Source: CAZTXD01 sp964617995 (GTDB lineage: Bacteria > Actinomycetota > Acidimicrobiia > Spongiisociales > ZC4RG35). From it: a stretch of 64,000 bases of DNA. Below, in pieces: positions 24,108 to 32,384 of this stretch (the first letter of the stretch is position 1; the number at the start of each line of letters is the position of its first letter). The notes under the pieces were generated by a model. It did no database searches. It saw nothing but the letters and a program-made list of their open reading frames with translations, and was not told where the DNA came from. The position numbers and the translations under genes were made by a program. The DNA lies in assembly GCA_964617995.1 (NCBI GenBank), contig CAZTXD010000001.1, positions 1-64,000 on the forward strand, written 5' to 3'.

Positions 24108-25064
24108 TCACGGTCCAGAGAAAGCCCCGCCGCGCCACCACAGCAGGATCCAAAAGGTGGCCCCCAGGACCACTCCCACCACCGCCGTCGGTGCCAGCGA
24201 CAACCCCACCCGACTGACGTACCCTTCCACCAGCCCCGCCACCGCCAGCCACGGTGCCGTCCCGCCCGCCAGGAGCAGCGACTGGCGCGCCTCATGTGCC
24301 ATCGACTCGGTCCTCGTGCGGTGGCCGGGACGGAGCATCGCCCGTCCCAGGCTGAGGCCGGCAGCCCCGGCCACGATGATGCAGGACAGCTCCAGCACGC
24401 CGTGGGCCATCGTCGCCTCTCCCAGCAGCGCCAGGTTGCCGGCACCGGCGGCAAGTCCGGTCAACGCACCGAACAGCACACCGTTGTAGCCGATCAACAG
24501 GGCTGTTCCCACCCCCCAGGTGATCCCGGCCACGAAGGCCGTCAGGGCAACACGAATGTTGTTGGTGAGCACGAACGTGCTGAATCCCGCCAGGCCGACC
24601 GCCCCCAGACCCTGATCGGTGGTGTCGGCCTCCATCACCCAGAGGAATTCGACCGGTACCAGCCCCGCCACCGTTTCGGGTGCGCTAACTGCCCACAGCC
24701 CCATGACGACTCCGGGAATGAAGAGGACCACGCCCGCCAGGGCCAGTGCCCGACGTCTCTCCCACAGCAGTACCCAGTAGCGGTCGGCGAAGAAGTCGAT
24801 CAGGTTCCCGCGGCGGTTGCTTCGTTCGTAGATCAGGCCCTGACCGGCTCTGACGAGCCGTTCCAATCGATCAACCAGCGGGTCCCCGGGGAAGTGGCGG
24901 CGGGCGGCTACGAGGTCGGCCGCCACCGCCCGGTACAGGGCCGCCAGACGCCGGATCCGTTCGCCTCCCAGGCGCTCCGGCCGCCGACCCGCCTCCTCCA
25001 GGAGCTCTTCCAGCTCCCTCCAGCGGGGCTGGCGGTCGCTTTCGAACCGACGTAGCGTGTCCAC
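24108..25064 (-). CDS. SpoIIM-family (stage II sporulation M-like) membrane protein
   Basis: Protein of about 318 residues. The N-terminal third is a soluble, charged helical region. It is followed by at least five membrane segments (about 105-130, 165-185, 190-215, 225-250, 285-310). The conserved SpoIIM block is AHGVLELSCIIVAGAAGLSLG. In non-sporulating actinobacteria this family sits opposite moxR/DUF58, as here. GTG 25064 has GAGG five bases upstream; GTG 25070 is an alternative that would overlap the divergent RDD gene. Its function outside sporulators is unknown. Confidence 0.87.
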   Translation of the reverse strand: MDTLRRFESDRQPRWRELEELLEEAGRRPERLGGERIRRLAALYRAVAADLVAARRHFPGDPLVDRLERLVRAGQGLIYERSNRRGNLIDFFADRYWVLLWERRRALALAGVVLFIPGVVMGLWAVSAPETVAGLVPVEFLWVMEADTTDQGLGAVGLAGFSTFVLTNNIRVALTAFVAGITWGVGTALLIGYNGVLFGALTGLAAGAGNLALLGEATMAHGVLELSCIIVAGAAGLSLGRAMLRPGHRTRTESMAHEARQSLLLAGGTAPWLAVAGLVEGYVSRVGLSLAPTAVVGVVLGATFWILLWWRGGAFSGP

Positions 25065-25799
25065 ATGCACCTCGAGGATCGCCTAACCATCGAAACCCCG
25101 GAAGGAGTGTCGATCGACCTGACGCTAGCGGGGCTCGGTTCCCGTCTCGGTGCCACGGTCATCGACGTCGTCCTGCAGGGGATTCTGTTGCTCGCTGTGA
25201 CGATCGCCATCAGCCTGGCGGGGGCGGTCGTATCCCCCGACCTGGGGGTGTTCCTCCTCGGCGTCGGCACGCTGGTCGTGGTGGCGATAGTGGTGGGTTA
25301 TTACATCGTCTTCGAGGCCCTGAACGGTGGTCGAACGCCGGGCAAGGCGGCCTTCGGCATCCGGGTGGTGACCGTCGATGGCTCTGCGCTGACGCTGACG
25401 GCGGTGACCCTGCGCACGCTTATGCGACTCATCGACTTCCTGCCCGCTGCCTACGCAATCGGCGCCATCGCGGTGGTCACCTCGACACGCAATCAGCGCC
25501 TGGGGGATCTGGTTGCCGGCACAGTGGTTGTGCGCGACCGGATACCCGTCGCCGCTGCCCCCGCCCCGACACCCTCGAGCGACGTCAGGGGTTGGGATGT
25601 GTCGGCGGTGGGGGACCCTGAGATCGGGCTCGTCCGGCGCTGGGCGATGCGCCGACAGGATCTCAAGGTCGAAGCCCGCCACAATCTGGCGACCGAGCTG
25701 GCGGCACGGCTTCGTCCCCGGGTGGGTGGTGGCCGTGACCTCGACGACGAGGCGTTCCTGCTGCAGCTCCTGGTAGAGAAGGAAGGACGGGGTGACTAG
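25065..25799 (+). CDS. RDD family membrane protein
   Basis: A 244-residue protein whose RDD domain (about 20-155) begins AGLGSRLGATVIDVVLQG, with the Arg...Asp pattern the domain is named for, and has two to three membrane helices. GGRTPGKAAFGIRVV and NQRLGDLVAGTVVVRDR close the domain; a cytoplasmic C-terminal tail of about 80 residues follows. TAGCGT ends six bases before ATG 25065, inside the 5' coding part of the divergent SpoIIM-like gene. Role unknown; possibly transport. Confidence 0.87.
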   Translation: MHLEDRLTIETPEGVSIDLTLAGLGSRLGATVIDVVLQGILLLAVTIAISLAGAVVSPDLGVFLLGVGTLVVVAIVVGYYIVFEALNGGRTPGKAAFGIRVVTVDGSALTLTAVTLRTLMRLIDFLPAAYAIGAIAVVTSTRNQRLGDLVAGTVVVRDRIPVAAAPAPTPSSDVRGWDVSAVGDPEIGLVRRWAMRRQDLKVEARHNLATELAARLRPRVGGGRDLDDEAFLLQLLVEKEGRGD

Positions 25800-25808
25800 G
25801 GGCAGGCC

Positions 25809-26495
25809 TCAGGACCCCGTCCGTCCCCACCGTTCCAGGGCCCGACGGGCCGCGTCCTGCTCCGCCTCCTTCTTCGACCGGCCGCTGCCCTCCCCCCATT
25901 CCTCGTCTCCCACGCGGACAACCGCTCTGAAGACACGGGCATGGTCGGGACCCGAGCCTTGCACCTCGTACTCGGGGCGCCGCTGATCGCTGGCCAGGAG
26001 CTCCTGCAGCCTGGTCTTGTAGTCCCGGCGACCCGGCGAGCTCGCCTTCGCCCGGACCCTCGACTCCCACAGTCGCATGATGATGCCCCGGGCGGTCGGG
26101 TATCCGGCATCGAGGTAGAGGGCTGCCAGCACAGCCTCCATGGCATCGGCGAGGATCGAGTCCTTGTCCCGGCCGCCGGACGCCTCCTCACCTCTTCCGA
26201 GACGCAGGTACCGGCCCAGATCCAGTGTCCGGGCGACCACCGCCAGTTCGGCACCACTGACCGACGCCGCCCTGATCTTGGCCAGCTGGCCTTCGGGAAG
26301 CTCGGGAAATGCCGCGAAGAGGAACTCGGTGACCGCCATCTGCAAGACGGCATCGCCGAGGAACTCGAAGCGCTCGTTGTGGCCGACGTCGGAATGCTCA
26401 GAGGCGTAAGAGCTGTGGGTCAGCGCCTCGTCGAGGATCCGCCGGTTGGAGAACTCGTGGCCGATGGCCGACTCCAGATCGGCCACCCCGCTCAT
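25809..26495 (-). CDS. rnc: Ribonuclease III
   Basis: Cleaves double-stranded RNA in rRNA maturation and mRNA turnover. The 228 residues carry the catalytic signature HNERFEFLGDAVL (residues about 39-51), and the second acidic cluster DAMEAVLAALYLDAG. A C-terminal dsRNA-binding domain from about 155 (DYKTRLQELLA ... GRSKKEAEQDAARRAL) ends the protein. It overlaps plsX by four bases. In many actinobacteria rnc is followed by mutM and smc; here the moxR block separates them. Confidence 0.97.
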   Translation of the reverse strand: MSGVADLESAIGHEFSNRRILDEALTHSSYASEHSDVGHNERFEFLGDAVLQMAVTEFLFAAFPELPEGQLAKIRAASVSGAELAVVARTLDLGRYLRLGRGEEASGGRDKDSILADAMEAVLAALYLDAGYPTARGIIMRLWESRVRAKASSPGRRDYKTRLQELLASDQRRPEYEVQGSGPDHARVFRAVVRVGDEEWGEGSGRSKKEAEQDAARRALERWGRTGS

Positions 26496-27466
26496 CCGGC
26501 GGCGACCCGGGCAGTGATCCGCTCCACCAGGTCCGCCTCTGCCCCGTCCCGGGCCATGCGGAGGGCGTTCTCGATCGATCGAGCGGTGGAGGAGCCATGG
26601 GAGACCACCACCACACCCGACACTCCCAGGAGATGGCCTCCGCCGTATGTTTCGGGGTCGAGACGGGTGTGCAGCTCGTGGAGTATCGAGATCACCTGCT
26701 CGCGTGCCGAGGGGTCCAAATGAGAGATGGCGTCGGCGGTCATTCTCGCCACCATACGAGCGGTGCCCTCCACTGCCTTCAGGAACACGTTGCCGGTGAA
26801 GCCGTCGGTCACGATGACGTCGGCCCGGTCCGTTCCGACATCACGACCCTCGACGTTGCCGACGAAGTTCAAGCCCGACTCCAAGAGCAGCTCGTAGGCC
26901 GCTCTCTCCAATGTCCTGCCCTTGCCCTTCTCCTCGCCGTTGGAAAGCAAGCCCACCCGGGGTACCTCCAGCCCCAGGAATACCTCGGCCGCAACCGTTC
27001 CCATCAGAGCGAACTGAAGGAGATGTTCGGCCTTGACGTCCGGGTTGGCTCCCGAGTCCAGGACGACGGTGGGGCTGGGAGGCGTCGGCCACAGCGACGC
27101 GATGGAGGGACGGGAGACACCGGCGACCCGACCCACCAGGATCGCGGCCGCCGCCAGCGATGCACCAGTCGAACCGGCCGACACGAAACCGGCTGCCTCC
27201 CCCGACCGAACCATGCGGGCCGCGACCGACACCGACGACGACGGCTTCTCCCGGAGGGCCCGAGCCGGGTCGTCGCCCATGCCGACCACGTCGGGGGCGT
27301 GGACCACGGGGAGTTCGGCGCCGCGGGCCTCCAGCTCGGCCGACACAGCCGATTCGTCCCCTATCAGCATCACCTCGACCCCGGCGGCGGCTGCGGCTAC
27401 TGCTCCGGCCACCGGCTCAGCGGGGGCGTGGTCCCCGCCCATGGCGTCGAGGGCTATCAGTGACAA
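26492..27466 (-). CDS. plsX: Phosphate acyltransferase PlsX
   Basis: Makes acyl-phosphate from acyl-ACP for phospholipid synthesis. The 324-residue protein begins MSLIALDAMGGDHAPAEPV, the family fingerprint, and has the GFVSAGSTGASLAAAAILVG and DRADVIVTDGFTGNVFLKA blocks. The start codon is TTG 27466, three bases after rpmF. A PlsB acyltransferase at the other end of the window may give a second route to acylated glycerol 3-phosphate; no PlsY is visible here. Confidence 0.96.
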   Translation of the reverse strand: MSLIALDAMGGDHAPAEPVAGAVAAAAAGVEVMLIGDESAVSAELEARGAELPVVHAPDVVGMGDDPARALREKPSSSVSVAARMVRSGEAAGFVSAGSTGASLAAAAILVGRVAGVSRPSIASLWPTPPSPTVVLDSGANPDVKAEHLLQFALMGTVAAEVFLGLEVPRVGLLSNGEEKGKGRTLERAAYELLLESGLNFVGNVEGRDVGTDRADVIVTDGFTGNVFLKAVEGTARMVARMTADAISHLDPSAREQVISILHELHTRLDPETYGGGHLLGVSGVVVVSHGSSTARSIENALRMARDGAEADLVERITARVAAG

Positions 27467-27469
27467 GGG

Positions 27470-27646
27470 TCAATCGACCTCTATGACCTCACGGCCCTTG
27501 TAGTGGCCACAGTTGGAGCAAGCCCGGTGGGGCAGCTTCGTGGCCTTGCATTGCGGGCAGGTCGACGTGGTGGGCCGGCCGACCTTCCAGGCGGCCTTAC
27601 GCTGCCGGGTGCGGCTGCGTGACATCTTCTTCTTGGGCACCGCCAT
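27470..27646 (-). CDS. rpmF: 50S ribosomal protein L32
   Basis: A 58-residue protein starting MAVPKKKMSRSRTRQRKAAW. The zinc ribbon is complete, with CPQC near residues 30-33 and CSNC near 43-46, so this is the zinc-binding form. ATG 27646 is followed by the standard N-terminus. It lies between the DUF177 gene and plsX, the usual order of the DUF177-rpmF-plsX group. Confidence 0.97.
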   Translation of the reverse strand: MAVPKKKMSRSRTRQRKAAWKVGRPTTSTCPQCKATKLPHRACSNCGHYKGREVIEVD

Positions 27647-27664
27647 GGCAGCACTCCTCCGTCG

Positions 27665-28156
27665 TCAGTGGTCGGGGGGATCGAAAAGGCCCTGCAGGAC
27701 GGCGAAAGGCGAGCTGGAGGGATCGTCGTGACCGCCGCAGGGATCCTCATTCAAGTCGGTTCCGCACGTCGGACAAAGTCCCGCGCAGTCCGGTCGACAG
27801 AGCGGTCGCACTGGAACCGCCAGGGCGATCTCGTCGCGCACGGGACCGAACAGGTCGACGGTGTCGTCGGAGCCGAGGGCGTAGCCGTCCTCGTCGGGCT
27901 CGTTCTCGTAGACTTGCACCGCCGACGCCTCGATCCGGTCGTGCCATTCCGACAGGCACCGGGTGCACACCAACCGCGCCCTCACCGTCGCTGTGAAGCG
28001 GGCGAGTACCCCCGAGTCGATCCCCTCCAGGACGGCGCTGACCGCCGCCGCGTCGTCGACCCGGGACTCTCCCACGCTCAGCGCGAGGTCGACCGTCCCC
28101 TCCTCCGACCTCCGCTCGCCGGGCTTGTCGATGAGGTCCGCCACCGGGAGCCGCAT
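27665..28156 (-). CDS. DUF177 (YceD-like) protein
   Basis: A 163-residue protein whose family sits beside rpmF and is implicated in 23S rRNA handling in other bacteria and plastids. It has an N-terminal part with MRLPVADLIDKPGERR, then ARLVCTRCLSEW and a cysteine-rich segment (RPDCAGLCPTCGTDLNEDPC) near the C-terminus that could bind a metal. GTG 28165, which overlaps the stop of the upstream gene as GTGA, is an alternative start. Very long upstream extensions of the frame are rejected. Confidence 0.88.
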   Translation of the reverse strand: MRLPVADLIDKPGERRSEEGTVDLALSVGESRVDDAAAVSAVLEGIDSGVLARFTATVRARLVCTRCLSEWHDRIEASAVQVYENEPDEDGYALGSDDTVDLFGPVRDEIALAVPVRPLCRPDCAGLCPTCGTDLNEDPCGGHDDPSSSPFAVLQGLFDPPDH

Positions 28157-28161
28157 GCCGC

Positions 28162-28785
28162 TCACAACGGGACATCCGGCGGCTTGGGACGGGCGCGATG
28201 CAGTTCCTCGCGGGAGAAGTGCACCTTGCCCAGGAGCTCGCTGAGCAGGTTCTCCACCCTCTCGAGGCTCTGCTCGATCTCGTCCTCTGCTTCCAGCCGG
28301 AGACGCCGCGCCTCCCCTTCCGCTCTTCGCACCAGCATGTTCGCCTCCTCTACGGCCTCGGCGACTATGTGTGACTCCGAGACGAGTCTCCGCGATTCCA
28401 CCTTCGCCTTGTCGATGATGTCCTGGGCCTTCTCGTTGGTGCGGGCGATGAATGCCTCCCGCTCCCGCACCATCCAGCGGGCTGCGCGCAACTCGTCGGG
28501 TAGCTCGTCGCGCAGCCGTTCCAGCATCACGAGGAACTGTTCGCGGTCGACGAGAACACTCGACGACAAGGGCATCGTCTTGGCTTCGTGGAGGTGCGCG
28601 ATCAGGTCGTCCACCATGTCCTGCAACTCGCCAACCGACGCCCGGGGGCGGGGAGCGTCGATGGCCCCCGCCACCACCTCCTGAGAGGAGGGTGCGTAGC
28701 CGTCGGCGTCCTCCCGATGCTCGTCGGGCTGGTGTTGCGGCTCGTCTTCGACCGTTTCTGTCTGATGATCGTCGTTGTAGGTCAT
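28162..28785 (-). CDS. DivIVA/SepIVA-like coiled-coil protein
   Basis: A 207-residue protein with an acidic disordered N-terminus (residues 1-45). A helix with SVGELQDMVDDLIAHLHEA follows, then a long charged coiled coil from about 80 to 195 (REREAFIARTNEKAQDIIDK, then EGEARRLRLEAEDEIEQSLE). Coiled-coil proteins of this type occur at the same place, between coaD and DUF177-rpmF, in other actinobacteria. The mycobacterial one (SepIVA) is involved in septation and envelope growth. It overlaps coaD by four bases. The link to cell division is inferred from synteny and architecture. Confidence 0.8.
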   Translation of the reverse strand: MTYNDDHQTETVEDEPQHQPDEHREDADGYAPSSQEVVAGAIDAPRPRASVGELQDMVDDLIAHLHEAKTMPLSSSVLVDREQFLVMLERLRDELPDELRAARWMVREREAFIARTNEKAQDIIDKAKVESRRLVSESHIVAEAVEEANMLVRRAEGEARRLRLEAEDEIEQSLERVENLLSELLGKVHFSREELHRARPKPPDVPL

Positions 28786-29249
28786 CGCAATCGCTCCTCG
28801 AGCGCCCGGGCCACGTGCTCGGGCACGAGCCCCTCATATGACCCCCCCAGTCTGGCAACCTCACGCACCAAGGACGAGGACAGATACGACCATTCGGGAT
28901 TGGTGGGGAGGAAGACCGTCTCGACCTGCGCCATGGAGCGGTTCATCTGGGCCATCTGCAGCTCGTAGTCGAAGTCGCTAACCGCCCGAAGCCCCTTCAC
29001 GATGACGTCGACGCCCACCTGATGAGCGAAGTCCACCAATAGACCATCGAAGGTCTTCACCTCGACATCCCCGTCGAAGGCGTCGACGATCATCGCACTG
29101 CGTTCCTCCACGGAGAACATCGGCTCCTTGGACGGATTGGCGACCACCGCCACCACCACTCGGTCGAAGATCTGACGAGAGCGACCTATCACGTCGACAT
29201 GACCGTTGGTCGGGGGGTCGAAGCTGCCCGGGCACAGTGCTGTCGTCAT
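28782..29249 (-). CDS. coaD: Phosphopantetheine adenylyltransferase
   Basis: Transfers AMP from ATP to 4'-phosphopantetheine in coenzyme A synthesis. The 155 residues start MTTALCPGSFDPPTNGHVDV, containing the nucleotidyltransferase TNGH motif. The second signature, SYLSSSLVREVARLGG, lies near residues 125-140. ATG 29249 has GAGGAG three to eight bases upstream and overlaps the rsmD stop. Confidence 0.97.
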   Translation of the reverse strand: MTTALCPGSFDPPTNGHVDVIGRSRQIFDRVVVAVVANPSKEPMFSVEERSAMIVDAFDGDVEVKTFDGLLVDFAHQVGVDVIVKGLRAVSDFDYELQMAQMNRSMAQVETVFLPTNPEWSYLSSSLVREVARLGGSYEGLVPEHVARALEERLR

Positions 29250-29797
29250 GTCTCCTCGACTTCCTTGACGTAGCGGTAGATTCTGGTGTCGCCGTAGCGT
29301 CGATCGGCGGCAACCCGCCAACTTTCGGGGGGCGAGGGGGTCCGATCCTTCGCCCGGCGGCTCACTACCACCTCACCGTCCGGCTCCAGGATCGGGTCGA
29401 CGAGGCGGAGCTGGCGGTCGATCTGGTCGGTGGCGAGATCCCAGGGTGGGTCGATGAAGACGAGATGGTAGGTATTCCCGCCAGGTGAGGAGAGGAAACC
29501 GTCGACCGTCGAGGAGATGACCGTTCCCCCTATCCCCAGAGCGGCGACGTTCCGGCGGAGAGCATCGATGGCCGAACGTCCCCGTTCCACGAAGGTGGCG
29601 TCGTCGGCGCCGCGACTGAGGGCTTCGAGACCGTAGGACCCCGAGCCGGCGTAGAGGTCGAGGACCCGGGCGCCCTCGACCCAGGCACCGATCGCCGAGA
29701 AGACCGCCTCCCGGACCCGATCGGTCGCCGGCCGGGTCTCGTCGGGATCGGGGACGACGAGACGACGTCCCTTGGCAGAGCCCGTGATGATCCGCAT
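29246..29797 (-). CDS. rsmD: 16S rRNA (guanine-966-N2)-methyltransferase RsmD
   Basis: SAM-dependent methylation of G966 in 16S rRNA. From ATG 29797 the protein has 183 residues. MRIITGSAKGRRLVVPD is the family start. DRVREAVFSAIGAW precedes the SAM motif VLDLYAGSGSYGLEALSRGA, and the catalytic IDPPWD follows near residue 123. TAGCGT ends seven bases before the ATG, suggesting a leaderless promoter for rsmD-coaD and the genes after it. Confidence 0.96.
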   Translation of the reverse strand: MRIITGSAKGRRLVVPDPDETRPATDRVREAVFSAIGAWVEGARVLDLYAGSGSYGLEALSRGADDATFVERGRSAIDALRRNVAALGIGGTVISSTVDGFLSSPGGNTYHLVFIDPPWDLATDQIDRQLRLVDPILEPDGEVVVSRRAKDRTPSPPESWRVAADRRYGDTRIYRYVKEVEET

Positions 29798-29837
29798 ACC
29801 TGCCACGCTAGAGGAACACGTCTGCCACCATGACGGC

Positions 29838-30197
29838 ATGGCCAACAACGTGCTCGGGGAACCGCTGATGCCATGTGCTCTCGACCCGCTGACCGGCTTC
29901 TACCGGGACGGGTGCTGCAACACGGGCCCCGAGGACATCGGCCGTCACGTGGTATGCGCCGAGATGACCGCCGAGTTCCTGGAGTTCTCCAGGTCTGTGG
30001 GCAACGACCTGTCGACGCCCATGCCCACCTACGGGTTCGAAGGCTTGAAACCGGGGGATCGCTGGTGCCTGTGTGCCTCTCGCTGGCAGGAGGCCTACGA
30101 GGCGGGACAGGCACCTAAGGTGATTCTCGCTTCCACCCACGAAGGCGCCCTGGAGATATGCGACCTCGACACCCTCCGCTCCCACGCCCTCCTCTGA
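29838..30197 (+). CDS. DUF2237 family protein
   Basis: A 119-residue protein beginning MANNVLGEPLMPCALDPLTG, with the cysteine pair in FYRDGCCNTGPEDIG and the later PGDRWCLCASRWQEA. This is the highly conserved DUF2237 family found across bacteria. The four or five conserved cysteines suggest a metal or redox site, but nothing is established. It lies alone on the plus strand between rsmD (divergent) and recG (convergent, two bases away). Confidence 0.87.
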   Translation: MANNVLGEPLMPCALDPLTGFYRDGCCNTGPEDIGRHVVCAEMTAEFLEFSRSVGNDLSTPMPTYGFEGLKPGDRWCLCASRWQEAYEAGQAPKVILASTHEGALEICDLDTLRSHALL

Positions 30198-30199
30198 CA

Positions 30200-32377
30200 T
30201 CAGGCGCGGGCTTTGGTGAAGAGGCGCTCGACGTCCTCACCGAGGAGCGCGCGGATCTCCTCGGCCAGCTCGGGATGGCCCTCCAGGCCCGGGTCGTCAT
30301 CGACGAGGGCGAACGCCTCCCGACGGGCCACCTCCAGCAGGTCGAAGTCGCGCAGGACGTCGGCGAGGTGCAGGTCGGTCATACCCGACTGGCGCATCCC
30401 GAACACGGTTCCTTGTCCCCTGATCCTGAGGTCCTCGCTGGCGAGGACGAATCCGTCGTTGGTGGAGACCATGGCGGCGATTCGGGCCTCGGCCTCCTCG
30501 GTGGACGGGTCGGCGATCAACCAGCACGTCCCCGGCTGGTCGCCCCGTCCCACCCGCCCCCGAAGCTGATGCAGCTGCGACAGGCCGAAGCGGTCGGCAT
30601 CTTCGATGACCATGACCGTGGCGTTGGGAACGTCGATCCCCACCTCGATGACCGTGGTGGACACCAGCACGTCGATCTCCCCGCCCCGGAGAGCCGCCAT
30701 CACCTCCTCCTTCTCCCGGGGTGGAAGCTGGCCGTGGATGAGACCGAGGCGGAGACCCTCCAGGACGCCCCGCAGCCGCTCGTACTCGGCAGTGGCGGAC
30801 GCCGCCTCTACCTTGGGGCTCTCCTCCACCAGCGGACAGACGACGAAAGCCTGACGGCCACCGGCTGCCTCCCGGCGTACCGCCTCCCACACTCGTTCCT
30901 GGTGCTCTCCCCCCACTAGCTGCGTTGCCACAGGCGTCCTGCCCGGTGGCATCTCGTCGATGACCGACACGTCGAGATCGCCGTACAGGGTCATCGAGAG
31001 CGTGCGGGGAATGGGCGTGGCGGTCATGATCAGCAGATCGGGGTCTACACCCGAGGCTTTGTCCCGCAGCTCCACCCGCTGAGCCACGCCGAAGCGATGC
31101 TGCTCGTCCACCACCGCCACACCCAGCCGGTGGAACACGACTCCTTCCTGGATCAGGGCGTGGGTTCCCACCACGAGCTGAGCCTCTCCCGACCGTATCG
31201 CCTCCAGCACCTGGGAGCGGGAGGCGGACGGCCGATGGGACAGCAGCGCCCTGGTCCCGGTGAGGAGGGCGATGCGCACGGCGGGTGACTCGTGTTCGCC
31301 GAACAGCGATTCCATCCCCAAACCAGCTCCTTCGCCTTCGATCTCGGGGTCGAGACCTGCCAGGGTGAGGAGATCGCTCACGGCCAGGTAGTGCTGCTCG
31401 GCGAGCACTTCGGTGGGCGCCATGATCGCTCCTTGCCAATCCCCTTCCACTCCCGAGAGAAGCGTGGCCACCGCCACCACCGTCTTACCCGAACCCACCT
31501 CCCCCTGCAGCAGCCGATGCATGGCGTGGGGACGGCCGAGATCGGCATCGATCTCGGCCAGGACACGGCGTTGGGCGGCCGTGAGGTCATAGGGAAGGCC
31601 GGAGAGGAACCGGTCACGGAGGAACCGATCGCCGCTGTGGGCAACCCCCCGCGATTCGGTCTCCTGACGCTTCTTCTGCAGGGCCAGAGCAACCTCCAGC
31701 CGGAACAGCTCGTCGAACGCCAGCCGGTTCCTGGCCGGCTCGACATCCTCGATGCTGTCCGGGAAGTGGATCGCACCCAGCGCCCAGTCCCGGTCGACCA
31801 CGGATGCGGTCTCCACGATCGCTGCCGGTACGACGTCGGGAACGGGCCGGCTGCGCTGCAAGGCGTTGTGGATCGCCCTTCTGATGACGCCCGGTGTCAC
31901 CTCCCCGACAGCCGGGTGGATCGGCACGACCCTTCCCGTTGCCAGCGGCTCGCTCGGCGACGAGAGCTTGTCGACGGTGGGGTTCTTCATCTGCAGCCGC
32001 TTCCCGTACCGCTCGACCTTCCCCGACAACGCCACCTCCGAGTCGGTGTCGAGTTCCTGGGCGAGGTACGTCTGGTTGAACCAGACCGCCTTCATCGCCG
32101 AGCTGCCGTCGGTCACCGATGCTTCGACGATGGCCAGGTTGCGACGTGGCTTGCGCACCGACACCGTACGGACCTTCACGACGACGGTCACTTCCTCGTC
32201 GAGGGGGATCTCCGCTATGGGCACTCTTCGGGAACGGTCGATGTAGGCCCGGGGAACATGCATCAGCAAGTCCCCCACCGTGTGGATTCCGGCCCGGTGC
32301 AGAGCGGCGCCCCGCTTGCCGCGGAGGCTCTTCACCTCGCCGACTGCAACCGACGCCAGACGGCTCAGCGTGGCCAC
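30200..32377 (-). CDS. recG: ATP-dependent DNA helicase RecG
   Basis: Superfamily 2 helicase that regresses stalled replication forks. The 725 residues comprise a wedge (OB) domain in the first 190, then the motor. Walker A is LLQGEVGSGKTVVAVATLL near residue 295, motif II is DEQHRFG, motif III is TATPIPRTLSMT, and motif VI is QLHQLRGRVGRGDQPG. The GTG start at 32377 has GGAG about ten bases upstream. It follows the Dak2 gene by seven bases, a conserved actinobacterial pair. Confidence 0.97.
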   Translation of the reverse strand: MATLSRLASVAVGEVKSLRGKRGAALHRAGIHTVGDLLMHVPRAYIDRSRRVPIAEIPLDEEVTVVVKVRTVSVRKPRRNLAIVEASVTDGSSAMKAVWFNQTYLAQELDTDSEVALSGKVERYGKRLQMKNPTVDKLSSPSEPLATGRVVPIHPAVGEVTPGVIRRAIHNALQRSRPVPDVVPAAIVETASVVDRDWALGAIHFPDSIEDVEPARNRLAFDELFRLEVALALQKKRQETESRGVAHSGDRFLRDRFLSGLPYDLTAAQRRVLAEIDADLGRPHAMHRLLQGEVGSGKTVVAVATLLSGVEGDWQGAIMAPTEVLAEQHYLAVSDLLTLAGLDPEIEGEGAGLGMESLFGEHESPAVRIALLTGTRALLSHRPSASRSQVLEAIRSGEAQLVVGTHALIQEGVVFHRLGVAVVDEQHRFGVAQRVELRDKASGVDPDLLIMTATPIPRTLSMTLYGDLDVSVIDEMPPGRTPVATQLVGGEHQERVWEAVRREAAGGRQAFVVCPLVEESPKVEAASATAEYERLRGVLEGLRLGLIHGQLPPREKEEVMAALRGGEIDVLVSTTVIEVGIDVPNATVMVIEDADRFGLSQLHQLRGRVGRGDQPGTCWLIADPSTEEAEARIAAMVSTNDGFVLASEDLRIRGQGTVFGMRQSGMTDLHLADVLRDFDLLEVARREAFALVDDDPGLEGHPELAEEIRALLGEDVERLFTKARA

Positions 32378-32384
32378 CGGCCGG

